From NCBI GenBank assembly GCA_032871835.1, contig CM065296.1, positions 56,449,288 to 56,513,287 on the forward strand: a DNA stretch of 64,000 nucleotides, in the 5' to 3' direction. The notes under the pieces were generated by a model. It was given only the letters and a program-made list of their open reading frames with translations. It did no database searches and was not told the origin of the DNA. Shown in pieces: positions 12,566 through 24,865 of the stretch. A program made the position numbers and the translations under genes. The DNA is from Dipteronia dyeriana (lineage: Eukaryota; Streptophyta; Magnoliopsida; Sapindales; Sapindaceae). Each line of letters begins with the position of its first letter. Position 1 is the stretch's first letter.

Positions 12566-15015
12566 TGTAGGGAAAAACGGTTCAAAACGCAACAGAAGCT
12601 TGAGAAAACAAAAATTAGGGTTTGCTTATAAATATTTTTTTTCCTTTTATGCAACGAGAACCATAACCCTAGATTAATTGACATATATAAAAGTATAATA
12701 CCTTTTCCCCGTGATGATTGAACAAGCGCCGAATTGATTCCGCAAGATCTTCCAATCCAATCACGAACATGAATCACCTAGGATTGTGGGCTCCCTTTCT
12801 TTAAATTGTATACCTGAGGATGGAAACAAAACAAAATATTTTCTTTGTTAGTTACAAATATCGTCCAAGAGAAAAAATCCAAGAACGTCCAGACACTTGT
12901 GAATTCTCAATCAACTTGATTGAAACTCTCGTGAACCTTGATTCAATGTTGTACACAAAACCCTTATGATGTAAAGGATACTAGTGTACTATTGAAAATA
13001 AAACGTTCCCCTTTTTTTCTTCTTGGCCTAATTCACACACTATTATTTAGAGATGATCGAATTTTGTCTAGAGTAAAATCAGATTTGTCTCCCTTAAAAT
13101 TCCTATGATGGCCAAATTCTTTTATTAGAAAATTAGAAATGGCCGAAATTCTCCTCTCAATTGCCTTAGGGCTGACCGAATTTCTTATACACATATATAT
13201 AGGATCATAAATCCTCTCCTAAGAAGGATTTACTTAGTTGGCAAGAATCCTTTACTTAGGTGGATTTATTGGGTAGTTAAGAATCCTTATCTAAAAGGAA
13301 ATCTATCCTCTCCTATATACACATGGGCTGGCCGAATTTCTCTTTGATATAGATGATGAGAGTTTATTCTTTCCTAAGAAGGATTTACTTGATGGACAAG
13401 AATCCTATCCTTAGGTAGATTTACTTGGTGGTTAAGAATCCTTTTCAAAGAAGAATTCTACCATTAAGTAGTTTTACTTGGTGACCAAGAATCATTTTTC
13501 CAAAAGGAATTCTTTCTTATACCAAGACTCCTAATCCAACTCAATAGTGTATTTCTAACCATATTAAAGACTTTCTAATTTGATTAGATAAATAATTCCT
13601 TTTATTTATCTACTTATCAAATATAGTATTTAATATTAACTATACTACCAATAATAGTATTGTTTTAGGATTCCATCTCCTACTAGGAAAAAGATTTTGA
13701 CTTTTAATTAAATAATAATTAATCAACAATTAATTAATTTTCATTTAATTAAATAATATATTTAAGCTATTCTTAATAGCCTTGCCGCCCATACCATATA
13801 TATGGGCCATATATTATTTTTCTTATTTTATTAAATCCATTGGACCTTAATAAAAAGTCGACATGTGAACTAGACCTTCTTACAAAAAGAAACAAGTTCT
13901 CATGCCTTAATACAATTCTAGATGGACCCTAAATTGGTCCAGTAGAATATATCAAGTGATCCATACAAGTTCGTGTTGATTTGGGATCTTGGCGGGCTAT
14001 CTAAATTTAAGCTCCAATAGACACAACTCAATCACAATCAACAAATGATTCACTTAGGCCTGATCTATTAAATTTTAGTTTATTCCACTAAAGAACTAAA
14101 ATTGAACTCTTAAATAAAGATAGAATAAGTTGATGTTACTCACTCATACCCTACACAACCTTATTGGAGAAAGTGTATCCTCGTGAAGAATACCAGTAAT
14201 CGCCAAGAGCTCATAGACCGTATATAGCTCTCCAAGTTACCATATTTACTCTTATGACCACATTTTGAACTTGAATATTTTGACTTGTCCAGAAGCCATG
14301 TTTCAATAGACACTATTGATAACTTAACGTTAAGATTTAATATCCAATACCTCAAAAAATCCATATGATGGTATTCTACTCTCATTCAATAAATGGAGCC
14401 ACGATGTCTTTATCTATAAATGAAGTCCTCTATCGATTAACAAATGAATACCACCAAACTATTGAGGATAGAATATGTTATATAATCGTACTCATTGATA
14501 GCTCAAATGATAACACTTGCAACCATAAGTCCATCATTTATCTCAGGATTGAGATAGACTCTCTGATTGTCTTCAAATGAAAACTTTTATCCATTGACGG
14601 TTCCAGATAAAGTATTTCATTTTGATCATATTCAATGCACCCACTGCATTAGATTCTTTTGCCTAAATACGCCACACTTTGATGATTTTAGACTCATCAT
14701 AACACATTTGATCCCACTCAAATGCTAGCAAAAGACTCTACAACTTTGACAAGATAAAGGCATCCAACCTTTTATCTTAAGTTGTGAATATTATTCAAGA
14801 CTAACTAAAGAATTGTGTATACCTTATACATATCTAGATGTATAAACAATTCTTCTTTTCTCATAGTCTTTTGACCTTATAATTACTTACTTTTGAGAAT
14901 TATAATAATTAAACTATAAATGCTATAAAATTTGTTAAACTAGAAGTCACTTTATTCATATGAAAAGATTGTTAATTAAAATATTACACTCTTGCTACCG
15001 AGCATAATCCTAATA
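12566..15015 (-). mobile_element. R1-B 5' LTR
   Basis: About 2450 bp in minus orientation, bounded by TGTAGGGAAAAA at 12566 (minus-strand end TTTTTCCCTACA) and CATAATCCTAA at 15003-15013. Longer than the A LTR because of an extra repeated block around 13080-13400. No ORF of interest. Its right border abuts R2 pol, so B inserted in R2. Confidence 0.9.
13194..13201 (-). promoter_or_regulatory. Candidate R1-B LTR TATA box
   Basis: TATATATA at the same relative LTR position as at 1695-1702, next to a GGATTT block. Candidate promoter of the 5' LTR; inferred only from sequence and position. Confidence 0.4.
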
Positions 15016-17995
15016 TCCTTAATGCCATCTATGCCTACCTTATCAAATAACTTACTCTCTATCAGTCAGATCACTAAATCTCTTAACTGCACTATCACCT
15101 TCTGGCCTACTCATTGTGTGTTTCAGGATATTCACACCATGGAGACGATTGAAACTGGTAGGGAAAGATGAAGGTTGTACTACTTTCCAACATATAGTAC
15201 TCCGAGCTCTTCACGCTCATCTAGCCAACCTCATAGAGTAGTACAAGTCAACTCTGAAAAGGAAAGTAATATCTATCTCTAGCATAGACACTTAGGACAT
15301 TGTTCATTTGGGTACCTTAAGTTTTTATTGCCATCCACGTTTACTAGTCAAAATAATTTTCAATGTGAAACATGTGTTTTGTCAAAACATCATCGTATTG
15401 TTTTTCCGTCTAGTAATCATAATAAAAGCTCTATGCCATTTGTTCTTACCCATTCTGATGTATGGGGTCCCTCTAATGTTGTGTCTATATATGGTATGTG
15501 TTGGTTTGTTACATTTATTGATGACTGCACACATATAACTTGGATTTTCCTGTTAAAAAATAAAAGTGATGTATGTGATACTTTTCAAAAATTTGTTGCA
15601 TATCTCATTAATCGCATGCCATCTAGTGTTTTGTCTTTTCAAACTCCACTGCAATCCTTGTCTCATTACTGTGATGTTAACTCTGCCTTACATATTCTTC
15701 CTCGAGTCTTTGGATGTGTAGTATATGTACATATCCATACTCCTCATCGAGGAAAGTTAAATCCACATGCTCTTAAGTGCGTCTTTATAATGTATTCTAG
15801 CTCACGAAAGGGGTACAAGAGTTACCATCCTTTGTCTCGTAGGGTGTTTGTTTTGCAGGATGTTACATTTTAGGAAAATGAGGCATACTTTGACTCGGAG
15901 ACTCCTCTTCAGAGGGGGAACTCGAACCATGAAAAGAAGTCTTCTATGGTAGACAATGGTATATCTATTAGTTTACCCATTAGTTTGCTCGAGTCTCTTA
16001 TAGACACTATTAGTTTCCCGTAAGTCTATCTCCTGAAGAAGAAAGTCAATCTTCTGAGGAAAAAAATGAGATTCCTGAAAAGATAGAACCAACTTGGAAA
16101 GTGTATGAAATGCAAAATAAAAAGAAAGAGAAACATGAGGAGTTAGTTTCCATACAAGTGGTGTAACCCCTTACTTCTCCTTCTCAAACACTAGTTCATC
16201 AATCAAACTCTGAGGTAGAAAATGCTCCTGAGGTAATTCTCAAACTCTCTACTCTATCTAATGACTTGCCTAATGAAAATCACATAGATCCTGACCCCAG
16301 TTTACCAACTCAACGGTATCCCATTTGAGAACATAGACCACCTATACATTTTAGTTTCTCCTTTAAGCAACCTCTAACAGATAGTTTGGCTCTCTACTCT
16401 ATTACTGATTACACCTAAACTCACAGATTGTCTGAATCCTTTAAGGCATTTGTACATCCATTATCCTCTATATCTATACCTAGTAAAATACTCGATGCAC
16501 TAACAGACCAGAAATGGGTACAAGCCATGAAAGAAGAGATGAAGGCATTACAAAAAAAACTGTACTTAGCAGATAGTGGATTTACCTAAAGAAAAGAAGG
16601 TTGTTGGGCGTCAATGGGTATATTCAATTAAGCACAGAGTAGATGGTTCAATTGAAAGGTATAAGGCTAGGTTGGTCACCAAAGGGTATACTCAGAACTA
16701 CGGGGTTGACTATCAGGAGATGTTTGCTTCAGTGGCCAAGTTAAACACCGTTAGGGTACTTCTATCACTAGCAGCGAACGTGGATTCTCGTTGAAATAGT
16801 TCAATGTGAAGACTGCTTTTCTACCTGGGGAACTTAGTGAAGAAGACTATATGGAATTCCCTTCCGGTTTAGAGTCTCAAACTGGAAACGTATATAAGCT
16901 GAAGAAGGCTCTTTACGGATTGAAACAATCACCCAGAGCCTGGTTTGGGTGATTCAGTACGTCTATGAGGAGATTCGAATACCATTAGAGTAACTCAGAT
17001 CACACCTTATTCTTTAAATGTAAGGATGACAAGATCACTATACTGATCATCTATGTTGATGATATGATTGTTATAGAAAATGATGATTTAGAGATGATTA
17101 ATCACCAAAGTCACTTGGCTACAGAGTTCGAAATGAAAGACCTGGGGGTATTAAGGTACTTTCTAGGAATTGAGGTAGCCTGATCAAAACATGGGATTTT
17201 CCTCAGTTAGAGACAATATGTTCTTGATCTACTTATAAAAACTGGGATGCTTGCTAGCAAACCAGTAGATACTCCTATGGATCAAAATCACAAGTTATGT
17301 GAATGTCTAGATCACCCTGATCACCCCAGAAAACTAAAAAATATATCAAAGGCTTGTTCTTAAGCTCTTCTACTTATCACATACTCGTCCTGACATTGCA
17401 TAAGCAGTGAGTGTGGTATGCCAGTTTATGCACGCTCCCACAGAGAATCACATGGATGCAGTCATTTGGATTTTAAGGTACCTAAAAGGATCTCCTGGCA
17501 GAGGATTAATGTTTTCTATAAATGGACACCTAGATATCGAGGGATACACAGATGCTGATTGGGCTGGGAATGCTAGTGATCGGAGATCTACCTCTAGGTA
17601 CTTCACCTTTGTTGGAGGTAACTTAGTAACTTAGAGTAAGAAACAGACTGTGGTATCACGATCGAGTGCTGATGCAGAATTTCAAGGGATTGCCAAAGGA
17701 ATTATTGAATTATTGTGGTTGAAGAACGTTTTGGGTAATTTGGGATTTCACCCAAAGTCCTGATAATAAAGTTTCGATTCAGATTGCCAATAGTCCTGTC
17801 CAACATGATCGTAACAAACATGTGGAGATTGATTGATTCTTTATCAAAGAGAAGATATAAGAAAAGATTATTGAGATTCTGTATGTACCAAGTAAGGATT
17901 AACTTGCATATATCCTCACAAATGCTATTAATGGAAGGAACTTTCGTGACTCAATTACCAAGTTGGGCATGAGTGACATCTATGGAGCAACTTGA
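15016..17995 (+). pseudogene. R2 copia pol, 5'-truncated and broken
   Basis: A Ty1/copia pol clearly different from R1. It begins abruptly at the border of the R1-B LTR, inside the protease/pre-integrase region (SLNCTITFWPTHCVFQDI). Then RHLGHCSFGYLKFLLP, the CETCVLSKHHR zinc-binding segment (about 15360), and the integrase start (LTHSDVWGPSNV, TFIDDCTHITW). Near 15598 a deletion drops the middle of integrase and resumes at AYLINRMPSSVL. RT starts at about 16500 ([35 protein letters not shown]), has [15 protein letters not shown] and an intact YVDD at 17052-17063. RNase H (GYTDADWAGNASDRRSTSRY, SRSSADAEFQGIAKG) runs to a stop at 17993-17995. Many stops and shifts occur in between. The 3' LTR follows after a polypurine tract. 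Confidence 0.88.
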
Positions 17996-18002
17996 GGGGG
18001 GG

Positions 18003-18251
18003 TGCTAGAATAAAATTAATTAGATTGTATAGTTGACTGATTGATTGCCTAATTAATATAATTGATTGCCTAATTAATATAATTGATTGCTTGATTAGTG
18101 TAGTTAACAATTAGCGTGATTGTAGGAGATCATTGTATTGATTATAGGAGAATCATTACCTTGATTCTCACTCATGTATTTCCCTATAAATTGCCTCCAT
18201 ATGGAGAAGAATATACAACAACTCTCAATTTGTTCAGTACCCTCTAAATCA
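18003..18251 (+). mobile_element. R2 3' LTR
   Basis: Starts TGCTAGAATAAA right after the polypurine run TTGAGGGGGGG (17992-18002) and ends ...CTCTAAATCA, giving TG...CA ends and 249 bp. It has an internal tandem repeat of ATTGATTGCCTAATTAATAT (about 18040-18105) and a TATAAA box. To its right R1 coding sequence resumes, so R2 was inserted in R1-C. The 5' LTR is missing. Confidence 0.8.
18185..18190 (+). promoter_or_regulatory. R2 LTR TATA box
   Basis: TATAAA in the context CCCTATAAATTGCC, about 65 bp before the LTR end, a normal position for the promoter of a short copia LTR. Confidence 0.5.
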
Positions 18252-18735
18252 TTTCTAAAATGCCGCATGAGTTATGGATTGGGTGAAAGCCTAGTTTACA
18301 ACACTTAAGGATATTTAGATAGTTGTGCACATGTTAAAAGGATAGACAGGAAAGATGGAGTCCCATTCAAAAACATGCATATTTGTAGGGTATCCAAAAT
18401 GAACTAAAGGATATTACTTTTATAGTACTTCAAATCTTAAAGTATTTTTTTCGACAAATGCTAAATTTCTAGGAAAATGACTATATGAATAATTTTGTGC
18501 CTAAAAGTAGAATTGCCTTGAATGAGCTTTCGAGAGATACAATTCCACAAGAGGTTTTACAACCTAGCCCAATTGTAAGTTCCGTACCAACACAAGATCA
18601 AAAACTTACCATTCCTCATCATAGTGGGAGGGTTAATAGACAACTCGATAGATACATCGATCTAGAAGAATTAGCAGAGAACTTCCCTGATGATGATTAT
18701 CCCTACACTTACAAGGATGCAATAGAGGATGTTGA
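18252..18735 (+). pseudogene. R1-C pol fragment (integrase C-terminus and linker)
   Basis: Plus-strand R1 pol. It starts at the PHELW-like integrase C-terminal segment, runs through the linker (NNFVPKSRIALNELS, PTQDQKLTIPHHSGRV, IDLEELAENFPDDDYPYTY) and stops at EDVD, where the inverted R1-D LTR begins. The N-terminal half must have lain left of R2 but is absent, replaced by R1-B. So this is the oldest layer of a three-deep nest: R1-C, then R2, then R1-B. Confidence 0.85.
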
Positions 18736-20893
18736 TGTAAGGAAAATCATGCAATGGAAGCGTGAAAATAGGGTTTAGTATATTTTAAGTTTCTTTCCCT
18801 TTTTAATAACAAGAACCTTAACCCTAGACTAATTGATGTATATTAAAAGTATCGTACATTTTTCTCATGACGATTGAATTAGCGCCGAATTTAATCCGCT
18901 AAATCTTCCAATCCAATCACGAACGTGAATCACCTAGGAGTGTGGGCTCCCTTTCTTTAAATTGTATACCTGAGGAAGAAAACAAACATCATCTCTTTCT
19001 TTGTTAGTCACAATAATCCTCTAAGAAGAGAAACAAAGAACGTTAGGTCACCTGTGAATTATCAATCAATTTGATTGAAATTTGCGTGAACATATATTCG
19101 ATGTTGTATACAAAACCTTTTAATGTAAAGGCTACTAGTGTACTATCGAATACAAAACGTTATTTCTTCCTTTTCCTCTTTACAGAATTTTCACACACCA
19201 ATCTTTAGAGTTGGATGAATTTAACTAGAGCAAGAACCGAATTCTCTATACTCAAAATTCTATGGTGGCCAAAAACTCTTTTAGAAAAATTAGGGCTTGG
19301 CCAAATTTTTCTTCTTTGATTTATCTAATTGCCAAATTATTGCTCTCTCTAAATTTTCTTTGGCTTGCACGAAATTTTGGGCTTCAAAACTCTCTTGCCC
19401 GAAATTTAGAGGTAGTATAAATTGGCATACAAATCCTTTCCTAAGAAGGATTTACTTGGTGAGCAAGAATCCTATCCTTAGGTGGATTTACTTGGTGACC
19501 AAGAATCCTCTTCCAAAAAGAATTCTTTTCTATACCAAGACTCCTAATCCAACTCAAATAGTGTATTTGTGACCATATTAAAGATTTCCTAATTTGTCTA
19601 GATAAATAATTCCTTTTATTTATCTACTTATCAAATATAATCTTTAATATTAATTATACTACCAACAATAGTATAATATTAGGAGACCATATCCTACTAG
19701 GAAAAAGATTTTGACTTTTAATTAAATAATTAATTAATTACCAAATTAATTATTTTCCATTTAATTAAATAATAAAATATAATAACAATATATTAAGCTA
19801 TTTAATATAGCCTTGCCACCCAACAAATATACATGGGCCAATATATTATTTTTCATATTTTATTAAATCCATTGGACCTTAATAAAAAGTCCACAAGTGA
19901 ACTAGACACATTCTTACAAAAAGAAACAAGTCTACATGCGTTAATACAATTCTAAATGGACTTCTAAATTGGTACAGTAGAATATATCAAGTGATACATG
20001 CAAGTTCGTGTGGATTGGGGATCTTGGCGGGCTATCTAAATTTAAGCTCTAATAGACAACCCAATCACAATCAACAAACGATTCACTTAGGTCAGATATA
20101 TTAAATTTAGTTCATTCAACTAAAGAAATAAAATTGAACTATTAAATAAAGATAGAATAAGTTAATATTTATCATTCATACCCTGGACAATCTTAATGGA
20201 GAAAGTGTATCCTTATGAAGAATACCATTAGTTGAAAAGAGCTCATAGACCGCCTATAGCTCTCTAAGTTACCATATTTACTCATATGACCACATTTTGA
20301 ACTTTGATATTTTAACTTGTCCAGAAGCCGTGTTTCAATAGACACTATTGAAAACTTAACCATTAAGATTTAATATCCAATACCTCAAAACATCCATATG
20401 ATGATAATCTACTCTCATTTAATAAGTGGAGCCACGATGTTCATATCTATAAATGAAGTCCTCTTTCGATTAACAAATGAATACCACCAAACTATCGAGG
20501 ATAGACTATGATATATAATCTTACTCATTGATAGCTCAAATGATAACATTTGCAACCATAAGTCCATCATTTATCTCAGGATTGAGATAGACTCTCTGAT
20601 TGTCTTCAAGTGAAAAATTTTATCCATTGACGGTTCTAGATAAATTATTTAATGTGATCCAATTCAATGCACCCAGTGCACTAGATTCTTTTGCCCAAAG
20701 ACACCACACTTTGATGATTTTAGACTCATCGTAAAACATTTGATCCCACTCAAATGCTAGCAAAAGAATCTACAACTTTATCACGATAAAGGCGCCCAAC
20801 CTTTATCTTAAGTTTTGAATATTATTCAAGACTAACTAAAGAATTGTGTCTACCTCATACATATCTAGATGTATGAACAATTCTTCTTTTTTT
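18736..20893 (-). mobile_element. R1-D LTR, truncated at U3 end
   Basis: Minus-orientation R1 LTR starting TGTAAGGAAAATC (minus-strand end of the LTR). It runs colinearly with the other R1 LTRs until ATGTATGAACAATTCTTC near 20890; the last 150 or so bp, with the TGTTGGGATTATGC start, are missing. At 20893 the sequence switches to an R1 leader in plus orientation. Whether it was a solo LTR or part of a full insertion cannot be told. Confidence 0.85.
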
Positions 20894-21579
20894 ATTGGAC
20901 TAAAATTGTAGCTATTGATATTTTATAAATATTGCAATGTTTGTCATTGGTTGATAACATGTTATATAGAATAGGAGTGCCACTCATATATCTCTTTTGG
21001 TATAAACATGCATTGTGTGGTTTAGGTACCTAATTGGCATCTAGATAACTTGGTAAATCATTCTTTGGAATTCATCACATGCCTTTATTAATTGAGTGGG
21101 AGAAGGTGTTTTGGAACACCTACGGCCTCCAAGTTTAGTTGAGCTTTATGTTTCGTGTAATAACCTCCCAAGAGGTATTCACGAATGGAATTTAGCAAGA
21201 TACTTCCTTACAAGGATAGAGTAGACAATTAGCCCAAACGATATCTACTCCCAAAGGAGGGATATTCGTTAGGGAATATATAGAAGGTCGATAACTTGGT
21301 AACATACTCTATGTGAATTTATTAATATCCTCCCAAGGGTTCTTGTTAATAAAATCACAAGGCTAAAATTGAAAAACGCTGGTTGTTATGTTAACAATTA
21401 GGTGGGACCTAGTCCAACAATTAAATGGTGCGAACACCCAAAGGAGTCGTGACATTTGTGGGTGTTAGATCACTGTTGAATTTTACGATTGAATTATTTT
21501 ATTTAATTCAAGATAAATATTCGATAGTGCTTTATGATGATTATTTACTTATATAATTTTTGTTATTATAAATAAATCA
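20894..21579 (+). other. R1-E partial leader, no gene
   Basis: Plus-strand second half of the R1 leader (starting ACTAAAATTGTAGCTA), matching 30010-30694 and 53790-54470. The GC-rich block, primer site and 5' LTR expected before it are missing, being replaced by the inverted LTR D. Confidence 0.8.
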
Positions 21580-21918
21580 TGACCCCATTCCTAATCAATA
21601 TCCTAAAAGATAATACTTTAGCTGATGATAATTATGTCACATGGAATAGGAATATTGGGTTGTTGCAAACTAAAAGGCATATGTTCATTCTCTGTACTCA
21701 TAAACCACATATTCATACACCTTGCAAGGCTGATGTAATATGATCAGAGCTCCAAAAATATCCTTATGTAAGGTAAGGGTTAAGAGATTCATACGGCTAG
21801 TAAAGTTGCTTATCTTAAGACCCGTAGGAAGGTCAAGAAACAACAGAAGAAAAAGCAACTTGGACCTAACCATAAGGGATTCCGGGAAAGGAAAAGACTG
21901 AATGAGAATGAATTCATC
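21580..21918 (+). pseudogene. R1-E copia gag remnant
   Basis: Begins with ATG at the family's gag start (MTPFLINILKDNTL-like). After about 140 bp a deletion near 21719 removes the core, and what follows is the KTRRKVKKQQKKK-like basic tail before the knuckle. The knuckle cysteines are not recognisable. Stops present. Confidence 0.65.
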
Positions 21919-24865
21919 TTGCTGTTAGGCAATGGAGCGTTGGTGTCTACTTGTATGGTGGGAGATATTAGAATCCATTTAGATTTTTATAGGTATTTAG
22001 ATTTAATAGACGTTTTTTATGTACCTCAATTCAAGAGAAATTTAATGTCATTTTCTTGTTTAAATAAATTTGGTTATGCAGTTACTTTTAATAAAGCCTT
22101 TATTAGTAGTAAGAATAACAAAATTATTTGCAAAGGTACATTGGAAAAAAGTTTATTCTATTTGTATAGAAATATCTCTAACTTGTTAGACACATAATTA
22201 ATGGAACCTAATCATAAAAGGGAAAAATTATCAAAAGATGAAACATACCTATGGCATTTGCGCCTAGGTCATATTAACCTTAATAGGATTAAAAGTTTGG
22301 TTAGTGATAACCTCTAAGTGACTCAAATTTTGATGATCTACCAATTTGTGAATCTTGTTTGGACTGTAAAAAGACCAAAAGGTTGTTTACGACCATAGGC
22401 ACAAGAGCCATCGAATGCTTAGGATTGATACACACTGATCTGTGTAGACCTAAGCATTCAATCTAGAGGTGGATATGAATACTTCATCAGTTTCACAGAT
22501 GATCACTCACGATTTGGCTATATGTATCACATGAGACAAAAGTCGGATGCGTTTGACTTGTTCAAAGCATTTAAAGCTAAAGTAGAAAATCAGCTTGAGA
22601 AATGCACAAAAATCTTAAGGTCTGATCGTGGTAGAGAATATCTATCTGGTGATTTTCAACAATATCTTATAGATAATGTAATAAATTCTCAATTTTCTGC
22701 ATTAGGTACACCTCAACAAAATGGGGTGGTAGAAAGGTGAAATAGAACTGTTTTGGACATGGTTAGGTCTATGTTGAGTTATTCAACGCTTCCTAATTCT
22801 TTTTGGGGATATGCTTTGCAAATTTCTATGTACATTCTAAACGATGTACCATCTAAGTCGGTTCCTAAAACACCGCATGAGTTATGGACCGGGTGAAAGC
22901 CTAGTTTACAACACTTAAGGATATTTGGATGTCCTGCACACGTGTTAAAAGGAAAGGCAGAAAAGATGGAGTCCCGTTCAGAAACATGCATATTTGTAGG
23001 GTATCCAAAAGGAACAAAAAGATATTATTTCTATAGTCCTTCAGATCTTAAAGTATTTATCTCGACAAATGCAAAATTTTGGAAAATGACTATATGAATA
23101 ATTTTGTGCCTAAAAGTAGAATTGTTCTTAATGAGCTTTCAGAAGACACAATTCCACAAGAGGTTTCACAACCTAGCCCAATTGAAAGTTCCACACCAAC
23201 ACAAGGTCAACTATCTACCACACCTCGTCATAGTGGGAGGGTTAGTAGATAACCAAAGAGATACACCAGTCTAGGAGAATCTGTATAGAATCTCCCGGAT
23301 GACGATAATCCTTATATGTGCAAGGAAGCAATGGAAAATATTGATTATCGCCATTGGCAAAAGGCAATGCAATCCAAAATTTAATCTATGTTCAAAAACA
23401 AAGTCTGGTCTCTTGTAGACTTGCCTAAAGGGATAAAACCCATCGGGTGCAAGTGGGTATACAAGAGGAAAAGAGGAATGGATGGAAAGGTGGAAAACTT
23501 TAAAGCTAAATTGGTTGCTAAAGGTTATACGCAGAAGGAAGGCATCGATTATGAAGAAACCTTCTCTCCTGTGGCCATGCTTAAATCCATTAGGATACTC
23601 TTATCCATTACAACATCTTTGGACCTAGAGATTTGGCAAATGGATGTCAAGATAGCTTTCCTTAACGGAACTCTTGACGAAAGCATCTACATGACACAAC
23701 CAGAAGGATTCATTGAAAAATGCCAAGAGGAAATGGTATGCAAGTTACAAAGATCCATATATGTATTGAACGAGCATCCAGATCATGGAACATAAGGTTC
23801 GATCAAGCCGTGAAAAGTTTTAGATTTTTTCAAAACCTTGATGAACCCTTTGTATACAGAAGGATTAAAGGTGACAAGTTGGTTTTCCTAGTTCTTTATG
23901 TTGATGATATACTACTCATCGAAAATGATATAGGTGTATTGACATTAGTAAAAGAATGGTTAGCAAAAAAATTTGATATGAAGGACTTAGGAGAAGCAAG
24001 TTATATCCTTGGTATCCAAGTCAAAAGGGATAGAAAGAATAGAATGATTGCATTATCCTAATTTTCATATATAGATAAAATCTTGTCTAGGTTTTCCATG
24101 CAAGATTCGAAGAAAGGTATGTTACCTTTCAGACATGGAATCACACTTTCTAACGAACAAGTTTCTAAGAATGAGCATGAAGATCAATTCTTGAGTAGAG
24201 TTCCATATGCATCGGCAGTTGGAATCCTCATATATACAATGCGTTGTACTTGACAAGATATTTGTTTTGCTGTGTGCATAGTTAGCAGGTTTCAATCAAA
24301 GTCTGGTCCTAATCAGTGGATGACAGTCAAGCATATTTTCAAGTATCTCAAGAGAACGAGAGATTATATGATAGTATACTCTGGAGGGAATTTCATTCCC
24401 ATCGGTTATACAGATTCTGATTTTTAGTCAGATTCTGACTCTAGGAGATCAACACCAGGATCTGTGTTTACTATTGGAGGTGAGACAGTCATATGGAGGA
24501 GTATCAAGCAATCTTGTATTGCTTATTCCACCATGGAAAGCTAAAGAGGCTGCTAAAGAGGCTTTCTTGCTCCGCCAATTCTTGATTGACTTGGAAGTGG
24601 TTCCTGAAGCGAATAACCAGATCACTATCTATTATAACAATAGTGGAGCAGTGGCTAATTCAAGAGAACCAAGAAGTCATAAGAGAGGGAAAAACATTGA
24701 AAGAAAGGACCACCTTCAGAAAGAAATTATGCATAGAGGTGACGTGACGATTACCAAGATCGCGTCAACAGAAAATCTAGTTGATCCCTTTACAAAGGCT
24801 CTTTCACAAAAATGTTTTGATGGGCATCTAGAGAACATGGGGATAAAAGACATGACACATTTGCA
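21919..24865 (+). pseudogene. R1-E copia pol, best-preserved copy
   Basis: Plus-strand pol with nearly the whole domain order: protease-side segment (LGNGALVSTCMVGDIRI, FSCLNKFGYAVTFNK; 21919-22197), pre-integrase (YLWHLRLGHINLNRIK, about 22245), integrase ([14 protein letters not shown] at about 22495, ILRSDRGREYLSGDF, PQQNGVVER at about 22710), the integrase C-terminus ([17 protein letters not shown]), the linker, RT (KGIKPIGCKWVYKRKR at 23430; KLVAKGYTQKEGIDYEET; YVDD at 23897-23908; KKFDMKDLGEASYILGIQV), and RNase H (ITIYYNNSGAVANSREPRSH, about 24610-24700). Only a few stops or shifts interrupt each domain. In RNase H, CDNSG reads YNNSG, so a catalytic-core Asp is lost. The last codons run into LTR sequence without the polypurine tract. 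Confidence 0.9.
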
